A stretch of DNA of 64,000 bases, taken from the NCBI GenBank assembly GCA_037176725.1, contig JAZBRS010000039.1, positions 29,548,001 through 29,612,000 on the forward strand. Direction: 5' to 3'. The notes under the pieces are model-generated. The model had not been told where the DNA came from and did not search any database. It saw only the letters and a program-made list of their open reading frames with translations. This DNA is from Posidonia oceanica. Its lineage: Eukaryota > Streptophyta > Magnoliopsida > Alismatales > Posidoniaceae. Position numbers and translations under genes: made by a program. Of this stretch, positions 1-10,740 are shown piece by piece. Position 1 is the first letter of the stretch; every line of letters begins with the position of its first letter.

Positions 1-44
1 AGACACATCGTGGGACGGTTTAGTGGGAAACGATCACAGAATAG

Positions 45-54
45 TGGCGATCCC
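45..54 (+). other. PBS-like relic inside LTR (site gamma)
   Basis: TGGCGATCCC preceded by ATCACAGAATAG. The same place reads TGGTGATCCC in element D (27775) and TGGTGATTCC in the element B 3' LTR (58926). In element C the homologous stretch GTCACAGGAAAG runs directly into the real PBS, so this is probably a former PBS captured within the LTR. Confidence 0.55.
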
Positions 55-214
55 TCTGCTTACTTCCTCTCCCCTTTGCAGGCCTTCACACTTGCGTTGT
101 GTGGTCCTTCCGGTGCCTTGTCCTTACACTCGCACCGCTTACCTCTCCTTTGCATCAGGGCTGGCAGCCCTAACTGCTCGGTTGATGCCCGTCATGTCGT
201 CTAATCTTCCCCTT

Positions 215-718
215 TGCTTGTCGTACCCCTGCATTGCGTGGCTTTTTTTCGAGGTTTTGCTTTTACTTCTGCATTGCTTGTTTTCTCGCCCGGATTTGCT
301 TTCGTCTTTGCTTGTCGTACCCCTGCATTGCGTGGCTTTTCCGATGTTTTGCTTTTACTTCTGCATCGCTTGTTTTCTTGCCCGGATTTGCTTTCGTCTT
401 TGCTTGTCGTACCACTGCATTGCGTGGCTTTTCCGATGTTTTGCTTTTACTTCTGCATCGCTTGTTTTCTCGCCCGGATTTGCTTTCGTCTTTGCTTGTC
501 GTACCCCTGCATTGCGTGGCTTTTTCGATGTTTTGCTTTTACTTCTGCATCGCTTGTTTTCTTGCCCGGATTTGCTTTCGTCTTTGCTTGTCGTACCCCT
601 GCATTGCGTGGCTTTTCCGATGTTTTGCTTTTACTTCTGCATCGCTTGTTTTCTCGCCCGGATTTGCTTCCGTCTCTGCTTGTCGTACCCCTGCATTGCG
701 TGGCTTTTTCGATGTTTG
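215..718 (+). repeat. 92-bp tandem repeat, 5' LTR copy (six unit starts)
   Basis: Units beginning TGCTTGTCGTACCCCTGC start at 215, 309, 401, 493, 585 and 677, a period of 92 bp (the first is 94 bp because of a short T insertion); the sixth is partial. The units differ by few bases, so the array is young or homogenised. The 3' LTR has seven unit starts. Confidence 0.92.
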
Positions 719-734
719 TTTCCCTTGTTCTTTG

Positions 735-1320
735 CACCGTTTCGCGTGCCTGCATTGTTTCTTGTGCCGTTTTGCACGCTTGCTCTGTTTTGGCACCGTT
801 TCGTGTGCCCGTTTTCTTTTCTCGCGCCGTTTCTCACGCCCACTCTGTTTTTGGCACCATTTTGCATGCCCGCTCTGTTTTTGGTACCGTTTTGCGTGCC
901 CGCTCTGTTTTTGGCACCTTTTTGCGTGCCCGCTTTGTTTCTGGCACCATTTCTCGTGCCCGCTCTGTTTTGGCACCATTTTGCGTGCCCGCTCTGTTTT
1001 TGGCACTGTTTTGCGTGCCCGCTTGTTTTCTGGGACTGTTTCACGTGCCCGTTCTGTTTTTGGCACCGTTTTGCGTGCTCGCTTTGTTTCTGGCATCGTT
1101 TCGCATGCTCGTTCTATTTTTGGCACCGTTTTGCGTGCCCGTTCTGTTTTTGGCACCGTTTTGCGTGCCGCTCTTGTTTTCTTGCACCGTTTCGTGTGCT
1201 GTCTTGTTTTCTTGCATCGTTTTGTGTGCCGTTTTGCTTTCTTACACCATTTTGCGTGCTGCTCTCGTTTTCTTGCACCGTTTCGCGTGCCACTTCCGTT
1301 TCTCGCGTTGTTTTGCGTAT
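735..1320 (+). repeat. 30-bp minisatellite, 5' LTR copy
   Basis: About 19 diverged copies of a 30-bp unit with core GCACCGTTTTGCGTGCC followed by a T-rich spacer. Thirty is a multiple of three and the unit has no stop in several frames, which creates long spurious open frames on both strands. Related units occur in elements B and D at the same place. Confidence 0.9.
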
Positions 1321-1401
1321 TTTACACCATTTTCTCTTGCATGTCGCTCTACATTGCATGGTTTTACCGCTGTTTTGCTTTATCGCCTGCATTCGCATAT
1401 A

Positions 1402-1700
1402 GGGCAGTGATGCTTACTGCCTGGAGTTCTCACGAACCAGGGTTTTGCCTGGTTCGGAACACAGACAGCGCTGCTAAGCACTTAGATTGCACGTTTAATT
1501 CCTTGCATGCATCCCAACACTTAGAGCACACATTTGAGCATCCAATTAGGCATTCATGGCATTTAGGCATTCGAAGCATGCATTTTCCCTCAAAAGCGAG
1601 CGTAAGCCTAGAAAGACCGCTTCTCGGGCGCGTCGAGGGTGCCTAACACCTTCCCCGTGCGTAATAGGTGTCCTTACCCTTTCTCTGGCCCGCAATGACC
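1402..1700 (+). other. Conserved terminal LTR block with hairpin
   Basis: The block starts with GGCAGTGATGCTTACTGCC, a 6-bp stem (GGCAGT/ACTGCC) with a 7-base loop, and runs through GTTCGGAACACAGAC, the gcgagcgtaagcctagaaag segment and GGGTGCCTAACACCTTCCC. The same order is found in the LTRs of elements B and D, and the second half also in element C on the minus strand near 62200-62340. It is the best-conserved noncoding part of the LTR family; function is unknown. Confidence 0.7.
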
Positions 1701-1833
1701 CTTTTGCCCTCGTCCTTGGTACGAGACATCCCCTTTGCATAGCATTTGCATTGAACTGCATCTTCTTGTGTGGTTTTGCATGTTCTTCATGCATTTCCCC
1801 GGTTTTCCTCGTCTCCCGATTGAATAGACTAGG

Positions 1834-1844
1834 TGGCGACTCCC
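1834..1844 (+). other. PBS-like relic inside LTR (site alpha)
   Basis: TGGCGACTCCC lies about 105 bp before the LTR end, just after the GAATAGACTAGG segment. Equivalents: 23840 (3' LTR of A), 28822 (D, TGGCAACTCT), 39351 and 59863 (B, TGGCGACTCT) and 62104-62113 on the minus strand (C). It shares the first ten bases with the true PBS. Confidence 0.6.
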
Positions 1845-1950
1845 TTTTCCCTTATCTTTCCCTCCTCCGCGTCGCTCCATCCATGAAAGCCTCTCTCTTT
1901 CGGACCCCCTTCGGTCCGAAGCCTCGAAGAGAAGGGCACATTTCACCGGC

Positions 1951-1968
1951 TGGCGACTCCGCTGGGGA
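1951..1968 (+). promoter_or_regulatory. Primer binding site of element A
   Basis: TGGCGACTCCGCTGGGGA begins five bases after the LTR end. It matches the type of tRNA 3'-end complement used by Ogre-like elements (recalled as tRNA-Arg, not checked). Elements B and C have near-identical PBSs at the same place. Confidence 0.88.
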
Positions 1969-3292
1969 TCTCTAGACTCCAGCTTTCGCTTTTGGCTTTC
2001 GCTCGCTTGCCTTTGCACCTTTGCTTGCCTTTGTGCCTTTGCTTGCCTTGTGCTTTTGCCTTGCCTACTTGCTTGTCTGCCTGTCTTGACTCCCCACGGG
2101 TCGCATAGTGACGACTTTGCTAAGGATCCAGACTCTGGCTCTCTTCGCTGGCTTTTTGCTTGCTTTGTTTTTGCTTACCTTGCCTGTTTACCTTGCTTTA
2201 TTACCCACTTTACCTTTACATGCTCTATTGCTTACCTGTTCTTTACTTATTTACCGGCTGGCTTATTGTCATTTTATTTTCTCGCATAATACATGTCTAA
2301 ATACTTGTTTGGCACCTATATATGCCTTTTGACTGGTAATTGCTTTGTTTTACACCCTTGCTATGCCACTGCACATGCACATGCCACGCATGCTATGCCT
2401 TTTGACATGCTAAGTGTTTCTTTCCACTATCATGTCCACATACACTTAACACATAACATGACCATGCTTTTTGAAGTGTTGTGTGTTGATTGCTTGCCAT
2501 GATTGGGTGTTTTCTTTCCCTTTCGCTTTAGGATTAGGAACAACTAGAGACATGTTGCTCCCCTTCCCTTGGCAAATAAAAACAGCAAGTAAAAGTCACA
2601 TCTAGGATCTACTAGAGACCTCAACACCCCTCCATTCCCTGGGTTAATAAAACACGCAAGATTAAAAAACTTTAATCATTTTGCATGAAGCATCATATAG
2701 GACATGCATCTTCTCATCCCTGAGTCTGCCTATTAGTTTGAGAAGGATGGCTTCGGTCTCTTGTTCAGCTGCTTTGGCACAGGACAAGATGATCGGTCTG
2801 TCCCCCTTTGTCAGGGGTCGTGTCGGTGTTGCTAGCAGGTACAGCCCATGCTTAGGCAGGGTCAAGGCCACTACAGCACCACTCGTCATACTTGAGCTCT
2901 GGGCCAGGGTCTAGACGGGAGCTTTATCTTCTGACTGAGTCGGTGACCCGTACACTTGTGAGTCCGAAGTAGACAACCTACTAGGACACACTAGATTGGT
3001 GAGAGAGAGCATGCTAGATAGCAAACCATCTACATGATTGCATTCATACCACCGATTAAACACTTGCTTTTTTCTTCAGGTTCTAACACCCATTTATTTG
3101 TTTGCAGCAGAGATCAGTGGGCGAGTTCCCTTGTCGGGGCTTTGAGTGTTTCGCTTCGCTAACGTCTCTGTTGCGTCTTTTGTTCTCGACTCTCCCTTTC
3201 CGGAGCTACTCGCCTTCGCGAATATAGCTCCTCCTAGGCGTCTCTCTTCACCCTTCCGTCGTAGCCCTATTCTTACCCGCTCTCGGTCAGCC
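1969..3292 (+). other. Element A leader between PBS and gag
   Basis: No clear gene. It has a TTTGCTTGCC-rich start, a second PBS-like site at 2109-2126, a 400-bp block (about 2640-3050) conserved in element B (40220-40600) and in element C on the minus strand (61040-61360), and a pyrimidine tract ending TTTGTTTGCAGCAG at 3110 that looks like a splice acceptor. A 77-codon frame at 2681-2914 has a relative in B, but the equivalent stretch of C has a stop, so I leave it as noncoding or an upstream ORF. Confidence 0.7.
2109..2126 (+). other. PBS-like duplicate in the leader
   Basis: TGACGACTTTGCTAAGGA, followed by tccagactctggctc, repeats the PBS plus the tctagactccagctt that follows it. Element B has TAGCAACTCTGCTTGGGT at the same distance (39663). 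It may be a partial tandem duplication of the PBS region. Confidence 0.5.
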
Positions 3293-5775
3293 ATGGCCCA
3301 GCGCACTCTTGAGCCTTTGCTCACTTCTGTTGTTCCGGAGGGTTCTGTTTCGGTCCCTCCGACCATTGTTTCCATTCCTCCTGTGCCTTCGGTGACTCCG
3401 GGGTTTCCCCCTTTGTCGCCTAGGGCTCCCCAGCATCCTATGGGGCAGTGGCAGACTCACACTACTCAGGACCCGGTCACCGATCCTGTCTTGGTGACCT
3501 ATGCTCGCGCTCTTGAGGTGCCTCAGCCCCCTCCTTCCCTGGGTTTTGTCACTTCTGACGCCCACCTTGCTGCGGCGACTTCCCCCTTAGGATCTTATCC
3601 TCCTGGACAGCCTGAGTCCTCCCCACTTGGTCCCTCGCCAGCATTGCAATTCAGTATTCCCACCGATGGGACTCCTGAAGAGCGGTACCAGCGCTTGGCA
3701 GAGCTTGCCCAGGTCTTTCAGGGCCTGGCTCTGTCCGCCTGCCCTCCTCCCATTCCTTCTGCACTTGAGGTCCCTCTGCATTCTGCTCCTGCTCTCCAAA
3801 CATTCCCTGCTACTTTGCCGCCCCGGCCATCACCCCAACTGCTCTCTACTTCGGTGATAGGGGCGCAGCCTCCCCTGTTGCACACACTTCATTCACTACA
3901 CAGCATGCACCTCCCCCATCTGGTGGCCAGCCCCTCGGGCTGGTTCGAGCACAGCATTTCTCTGGCCCGCTGCCTGGCACCGTGCCACTGCAGCAGCTGT
4001 TGCTTCTACAATCTCCACGATTCACTACACCACATCCTGCATATCCCCATCCAGTGCATCAGCAATTCCCACCCCCTGCATACTTCACACCACCCATTGC
4101 ACCCACTGCACATCTGCATGGATACGCCAGCCATCCCGTTGCTTCACCAGGCGACGCGATGGTGGATCTGGAGGAGCACCTCGGTGTGACCCATACAGCG
4201 TATGCAGCCCCCACCCCTGCTGTCCCGTCTCCTTTGGCAGCAACTTTAGGATCTAACGACGACAGGTTCGTCGTCTTGGAGAAGGCACTTCGACAAGTGC
4301 AGGGTGTGGACTTCTACTTCTACCAGTTCCGGGACCTCTGTTGCTTTCCAGAGGCGGTACTCCCACCGAAATTCAAGATCCCGGCATTCGACAAGTACAA
4401 TGGTAGGGGCTGCCCCATCGCCCATTTGAAGGCGTATTGTGGAGACTTGGCTCAGCTTCAAGCTGATGACAGGTTACTGATCCGCCTGTTTCAAAAAAGT
4501 CTGACTGGCCCGGCCCTCAAGTGGTTCACGTCACTTGATATGGCCACCATTAAGACTTGGAACGACCTAGGCAGGGCGTTCCTAGAACAGTATTCCTTCA
4601 ATCTTGACCTGGTTCCTAAGCGCGAGGACCTCGTCGCTCTCAAGCAGAGGAACAACGAGCCGTTCGAGGAGTACGTCGGTCGTTGGCACGCCCTAGCTGC
4701 ATAGGTTCGCGATAGACCCTCTGACGAGGAATCTATCGAGATTATCATTAGGGGCGCGCAACCATCCACTGGCACTCTGCTTGCCATTCAGGCTGTCACT
4801 AGTTTTGCATCTCTGATTCGGGTCGGCACACGTGTGGAGAGCACCCTTCGGAGCGGCAATTTCCCAGCGCTCTCTGTCTTCACCAAGCAAGCCCCATCCC
4901 CTAGCGGCGGCGGTAGCAGCAGCAACACTAGCAACAACGGCGGCGGCAACAACAACAACCTTAGGAGGAGGGACCCCCCGTGGCCTGTAGTTGCTTATGT
5001 CAACTCTCCTGCCGCTCCTGTTCACATGGTAGCTCCGCCTGGCCCAAATCAAGTAGTGTATGCACCCACACCTAGTGCACCTCACACGCCACAGATCACC
5101 ACCACTGCCCGACCGGTCTACTCAGCCCCACCGGTTTGGCAAGGGCAAAACCAAGGGTAGAGGCGGCCCCACCCTCAACGCAACTACACTCAGTTGGTAG
5201 AACCGTTGAGCGCCGTTCTTCCCAAGGTTGCGTCACTCCTCACGCTCCCCGAAATCTGCCCACCACCGAATCCTCTTCCAAGGTGGTATAGGACGGATCA
5301 CTTCTGCGATTTTCATCGAGTAGTCGGGCACTCGACTAACAATTGCTTCACTATGCGGGGAGCCGTGCAGGACCTGATTGACCGGAAGGTCATCAGTATC
5401 AACACCAGGGAGGCAGCATCTTCTTCCACCCCTCCACCAGCATCCCCCTCTGCATCAAGATCAGCTCATCATAATCCAAGCATCGTCCACCAGCCCCTGC
5501 CTGAGCATTCTGGCCCAGGAGGCACGGGGACTTCAGGTGTGCACTCTCTCTTCCCCTCTGGGCCCGCTACGTCTGTGGTGGACCCTTCTGATCTGATTCA
5601 GGATCTCTCTGTGCCCGTCTCTTCCTCCCTTTATCTTGCGGTGCTTGCCAGCTCCGAGTCAGAGATTCACATGATCCGACTGGATGCCAAGCCAGGGCGT
5701 GCTGCTGCGAGGCCCGCCATACAACCAGAGGCTCAATCCTCATCTGCCTGCAGGCCAGGCCCTAGCCAGAACTAG
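3293..5775 (+). pseudogene. gag: gag of element A (frameshift and TAG stops)
   Basis: Encodes the structural Gag that would assemble the cytoplasmic particle around the element RNA. The start at 3293 is chosen because MAQ..EPL-type starts align in A, B (40861) and C (60786, minus). A Pro-rich N-terminal part is followed, after a frameshift near 3880, by the conserved retrotransposon gag core (about 4366-4704, with FPEAVLPPKFKIP and KWFTSLDMATIKTWNDL), then a Ser/Asn-rich spacer and a CX2HX4HX4C zinc-knuckle variant (5305-5346, CDFHRVVGHSTNNC). In-frame TAGs sit at 4702, 5158 and 5773; the first is CAG in element B. It is broken as read, although the frame continues across every TAG. Confidence 0.9.
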
Positions 5776-6006
5776 CACAGCCTCCCCAGCTACAACCTTT
5801 ACTTGCCCGCCAATTGGCTAATCCCTTGGTAACCCTCTCGAGCTCGCAGCTCGCGTTCCCCTGGTTATTGACCTAACCTGGGATACCCACCGCGTTCATT
5901 ATGACTATGCTGTAGAGATGTGTGCAGATGTCACGCGGTCGGAGAGGGTGTACAGAACCGTCACCCCAGCAACCAAACCTGTAGCCCCAATAGCCAGGCC
6001 TAACCC
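5776..6006 (+). pseudogene. Degenerate gag-pro junction of element A
   Basis: Homology to element B (43490-43640) moves into another frame from about 5855 and returns at about 6005, where bases have been lost in a run of C. The encoded stretch is Pro-rich and of no recognised fold. Confidence 0.7.
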
Positions 6007-7140
6007 CCTGAGCCTACTCCACCTGCAAGCCAACCACCAACAGACTCATCCCCGCCTGTGAGCCAGCTTCCAGTAAACCAATCCTCTGATCTTCCCCCTG
6101 CAGAACTTACCACCAAAACCACTATCCCTGCCACCAAAAAAGACTAGCCTTCAGCTGACATAACGGCCCAGCTAAAAAAAGTCAAGGCTGACATATCCAT
6201 CTGGGACCTGATCCATTCTTCCTGCGAACACCGAGAGGCTTTCCTCCGTGTGTTCCAGGCCGCCCATGTGCCCCAAACCATCGAGCCTTCAACTCTGGAG
6301 AATATGGTAGGCATAATCGCGGAGCCGCAGGTCATCTCTTTCTCGAGCGATGAACTGCCTTCGGTGGGGACTAACCATAATCAGCCCTTGTTCATCACGG
6401 TGCAGTTCAAAAGGTTCCGCATTCCCCTTTCGCTGGTCGATAATGGGTCAGGCCTTAACGTCTGTCCCCTGCGCATAGCACTGAAGCTCGGATTCAAAGC
6501 TGAGGACATCATGCCTGTCGTGAAGGGAATGACCTCTTTTGATAACACGCACCATGATTCTCTGGGGATCCTGGTTATTCCTCTTACCATTGGCCCGGTC
6601 GAATTCGATGTTGAGTTTTATGTTGTCGATTTGGAGCCCTCATTTAATCTTCCGCTTGGGCGCCCTTGGCTGCACAAGCATCAGGTGATCCCCTCGACCC
6701 TCCATCGAATGATCAAGTTTCGCTACGACGACGATGTTATCATCGTAATGGAGGAAAATTTTGACAAGGAACCAGTCGAGGTGGTCTCTTCTGTATCCCG
6801 GCCAACTGTCCAATTTGATCCTAAGTCGTCGGATACTTTATACCGTGTTAACCGTTTTGAGCCGGTTAACTTTATCCCTCTTCTTGGGCGTGTCAGCTCT
6901 CTGGCCGTTCATTGCAACCCTTCCAGGATGGTCGAGAACGTTTGCCGCAGGTGGGGCTATGAGAAGGGAATGCCACTTGGGCGTCACGAGCAAGGGATCG
7001 TCGAGCCGGTTACTACCGAGGAACGCGAAAAGTTCCAAGGCCTGGGGTATGAATGGCAACCCCGCGACGGTGAGCGCCTGAATTTAGTGAGGTGGAAGCT
7101 CGTGATCCCTCGGGACCTCACTAACTTCGTCAACGTAGGT
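6007..7140 (+). pseudogene. pro: Aspartic protease region of element A
   Basis: Retropepsin-type protease that would cleave Gag-Pol. The active-site segment is LVDNGSGLNV with the catalytic Asp at 6439-6441, in the DNGS form common in Tat elements instead of DTG/DSG. LGRPWLHKHQ follows as the usual downstream landmark. At about 6955-7010 a Gly-rich stretch (WGYEKGMPLGRHEQGI) resembles a G-patch, known from some retroviral and Tat proteases. A TAG at 6145 replaces a Gln codon (CAA in element B); the remainder is open to 8436. Confidence 0.88.
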
Positions 7141-8580
7141 ATTCTCGACCCGAACACGAGCCCAGCAACAGCCCAGCCGGGACCATGCCAGAGCCCTGCA
7201 CTGCCGATAAAGGAATGGGTCTGCATAGAGGACTGTTATTCTGATGAAGAGCAACCTGGTACGATTGTCCTAGCACAGTCCAAAGAAGAAGTTCAGGTCA
7301 GCCCTGCAATCTCCCGGTCAGTCTGCCTGGCCCTCCCTTGTCCTGATACAGTGGCAGACTCAGCATGGTCTGTGCCAGAAATGATGGTTTCATCTTCCGC
7401 AGCTTCACTAGTGCCTATGACGGCCATTTCAGCAGCTCCAGGATCACGAACGCCTCTGCAAGCACCAACTGCCTGTCCGCCCATGGCTGCAGCCGTATCA
7501 GCACTGAGGTTACCTTTTCCAGGGGTGCAATCAGTCAGTTCAGGCGACGGCATGACTCAGCCTGCCTCATCAGTAGCTCTGCAAGCAAAGCAGGCGGCAC
7601 CATCAGCCACACCGCCGTCAGCTTCAGCCGATCTAATGTTGTGGAAGACCCCTGCCGCTACTATAGAGAAACAACCACCATCACACATGGTTGCCGGCGC
7701 TTCATCCCTCAGAACGACCGTCCAACTTTTGGACCATCAGAAGAGTGCCTTTGCCTCCCCTCCAGCCACAGCGCTATCCCTGTCGGCACCCCTATCAGTG
7801 GCATCTCTGACCAGCCTGTTCACCTCTCTGGTCCCTCCAGTGCCGCAGCCAGTCGCGCCAGGAGGGCAGTCAGCCAACCAGCTAGTAACAGAGCAGGTAC
7901 CCAGCCCAGTGATATGTTTAGAAACCAAAGCAGGCCCCGTAGGTGCAGGAACCGCTGGGCAGGATTCTGAAGAGGTTGCTTGTGCCTATTACATCGACAC
8001 ACCCTCCGAAGATGAGGAAAGTGCGACTACAGAAGCCCAGGTGGCTAACAAGCTTGAAGACTTGGAATTGCTCTTCCAGGAGAAACTCGCGGTGCTTGCT
8101 GAAGACGCTGCCGAGCAACACACACTAAAGAAAGGGAAAGCCATGGCCACGGATCCCTCCCTGCTGCAACATCATCCCTCCATCTTGGTCTTAGAAGAAG
8201 AATTGGAGGCAGTAATCACTAGACCAGATGAGTTAATCACTTCACAGCCTGAGGATGGGTCTAGGTGGTTCGTGCGGCGTACGCCCTACACAAGCGGCAC
8301 AGCTGGCGACAGTGCACAGTTTCGTCGCCTAGGGAACGGTTGTCCGTCTCCAGCACTCCCCGCAAGCACACCTGAAAATGCGGAGCCTGAGACAATACGG
8401 ACAGTAGCAGTAGCAGACAATGTAGTACCAGTATTCTAGGCAGTCCCAGCAGTGACAGTAGTGCCAGAGCAGTCAGAACAGACAGAGCAGCCAGATCAAT
8501 CAGCGGGACCAGGGGCCACTGAAGCAGGCATCACCCACCGAACCCACAAAAATACTCGGGTGAGTGTGACTATCCTAAGG
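7141..8580 (+). pseudogene. Low-complexity linker between protease and RT, element A
   Basis: An open but compositionally biased segment rich in Ala, Ser, Pro, Val and Gln, with no recognised domain. Short acidic patches recur (for example around 7225-7250 and 7985-8030) and are recognisable in element B. A TAG lies at 8437. Such spacers between protease and RT are usual in Tat/Ogre elements, and in Ogre this is where an intron has been reported; I do not see a convincing intron here because homology to B runs through. Confidence 0.65.
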
Positions 8581-10740
8581 CGTCATCCAAATCAAGAGGC
8601 AGAACCTGTCCACACCTTCGACATCACAGATCCTACATTTGAGAAGGAGATCCTCTCAGAACTTATTGCATGTGAGGAAGAGGGGGATTTAGGCGTAGAT
8701 GAGAATGATGAATCGTCGTCCGAGTTCCAGCCATATGATGACGACCCGAAAGGGCCCAACCTCCACGTCGAGGAGGAGACGGAGGTTATCAATGTTGGCA
8801 CAACTGAAGATGTTAGAGAGGTTCGCATCAGCGCCCTATTGCCGCCCCAAGCCAGAGCAGAGTTCATTGCATTCCTTATGGAATACGCAGACGTCTTCGC
8901 CTAGAGCTATGAAGACATGGTCGGCCTTGATGTCAAGATCGTGGTGCATAACTTGCCTTTAAATCCAGACGCGAAGCCAGTAAAGCAGAAGCCCCGAAAG
9001 TGGCGACCACAATGGCTGCTCAAAATCAAGGAGGAAATCATGAAGCAGCACAGCGTTGGCTTTCTCAAGGTCGTCCTCTACCCAGAGTGGCTTGCGAATA
9101 TCGTGCCAGTGCTCAAGAAGGATGGTCGAGTCCGGATTTGTATCGACTACAGGGACCTAAATAAGGCGAGTCCCAAGAACGACTTCCCATTGCCTCATAT
9201 CGACGTCCTAGTCGACAACACTGCAGGCCATAAGATGCTATCTTTCATGGACGACTTCTCCGGCTACAATCAGATCAGAATGGCGGAAGAGGACATGGAG
9301 AAGACCTCATTTACCACCCCCTAGGGAGTCTTTTGCTATCAGGTCATGCCATTTGGGCTCAAGAATGCCGGAGCAACATACCAGAGGGCGATGACAGCCT
9401 TATTCCACGACCTCATGCACGAAGAAGTCGAGGTCTACGTGGACGACATCATTGCCAAATCTAGGGAGCCCGAGGGTCATCTTATCTGCCTCAAGAAACT
9501 CTTTGATCGCCTGAGGAAATACAAGCTTCGCCTTAACCCCAGTAAATGTGTGTTCGGGGTATCATCCGGCAAGCTATTGGGCTATATCGTCAGCCAGAGG
9601 GGGATTGAAGTCGACCCAAGTAAGGCTAAAGCCATTGTGGATATGCCACCCCCTAAGACTGAGAAAGAAGTCAGAGGCCTGCTGGGGCACCTGCAGTTCA
9701 TCAGCCGGTTCATAGTGCAACTCACTCCTATTTGCGAACCAATCTTTAAGCTCCTGAAGAAGAATGCACGGATCAACTGGAGCGAGGAGTGCCAGGCCAC
9801 ATTCGACAAGATTAAGCAGCTCCTGATCAAGCCTCCTGTCCTGATCTCTCTTGTGCCAAAGAGACCGCTGATTCTCTATCTTTCTACCACACAGCATTCC
9901 ATGGGCGCCGTCCTGGGCCAACATGATGAGACCGGTAGAAAGGAGCACGCCATTTACTACCTGAGCAAGAAGTTTAATGAATGCGAAGCTAGATACAGTA
10001 CAATGGAGAAGACCTGCCTATCCCTTGTCTGGGCTGCACAAAAACTAAGGCATTACATGATGGTGCACCCAGTTCAGCTCTTATGTCGACATGATCCAAT
10101 CAAATACCTTTTTCAGAAGCCGGCTATGGTAGGCAGATGTGTTAAGTGGCAAGTGTTATTGTCACAGTATGACATCACCTTTGTCACACAGAAATCAATG
10201 AAGGGGCAAGCGATGGCAGATCATCTAGCTGACTTCCCTTTACCTGAGTACCAGCCTTTGCAAACACAGTTCCCTGATGAAGACATCCTGTTCGCCATGG
10301 AGAATTCAGAGCAGAAAAATCCTGAAGATGAGTTACAGTGGCATCTGTACTTCGATGGCGCAGTTAATAGAAGGGGCAGAGGCATCGGCGCTGTCCTATC
10401 AACACCACAGGGAGTTCTCATCCCCTTTGCAAGGAAGATGATATTCCCTTGCACCAACAATGAAGCGGAATATGAAGCCTGCCTTCTGGGACTGCAAGTC
10501 GCACTCGAGCACGATGTGCGCAAGCTGCATGTGCACAGAGATGCGATGCTGGTCATATCCCAGGTTAACGGCGACTGGAAGACTAAGGACCCTAAGCTGG
10601 TACCTTACCATGAATGCCTGCTAAAGCTGATAGGAGAGTTTGAAGACATCCGCTTCACTTACATGAATAGGGCCAAGAACGCCTATGCAGATGCTCTGGC
10701 AACCCTTGCATCTTGGCTATCCATACTCGAAGGCCGTGCA
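8581..10740 (+). pseudogene. pol: Reverse transcriptase and two RNase H domains, element A
   Basis: Copies the element RNA to DNA and removes the RNA strand. An acidic lead-in (to about 8880) is followed by the RT with PEWLANIVPV, the DYRDLNKA motif, and the catalytic YVDD at 9436-9447. The first RNase H (about 9860-10240) lacks the usual leading Asp, as typical for Tat elements. A second RNase H starts at YFDGA (Asp at 10354) and keeps NNEAEYEA, HRDAMLVI and NAYADALA, the four acidic positions expected of the acquired archaeal-type domain. TAG stops at 8902 and 9322 both replace a conserved Trp; the second is shared with element B. Confidence 0.92.

Larger units (their letters stand above)
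1..1945 (+). repeat. Element A 5' LTR, 3'-terminal part
   Basis: This stretch matches 21963-23951 closely, base for base over long runs, and stops at the same CATTTCA. It holds a 92-bp tandem repeat, a 30-bp tandem repeat and a conserved terminal block of about 540 bp. The main difference from the 3' copy is the number of tandem units. The first roughly 4.7 kb of the LTR lie upstream of the window. The long open frames across 10-1646 come from the repeats and are not taken as genes. Confidence 0.93.

Noticed and set aside
539..1398. Minus-strand Lys/Arg/Gln-rich frames
   Set aside because: Reverse-strand reading of the same minisatellite; also seen at 22540-23404 and 28106-28377.
1440..1480. 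tRNA-like GGTTCG motifs in the terminal LTR block
   Set aside because: No acceptor stem, D arm or anticodon arm can be folded around them.
23..1646. Very long open frames (up to 470 codons) with Phe/Cys/Leu-rich repeats
   Set aside because: They are translations of the 92-bp and 30-bp tandem repeats inside the LTR, open in several frames at once, with no conserved start. The same holds for 21985-23652, 27654-28388 and 38411-39091.
2681..2914. Ogre-type ORF1 upstream of gag
   Set aside because: Far too short for Ogre ORF1, only partly alike in B, and the matching stretch of C is interrupted.
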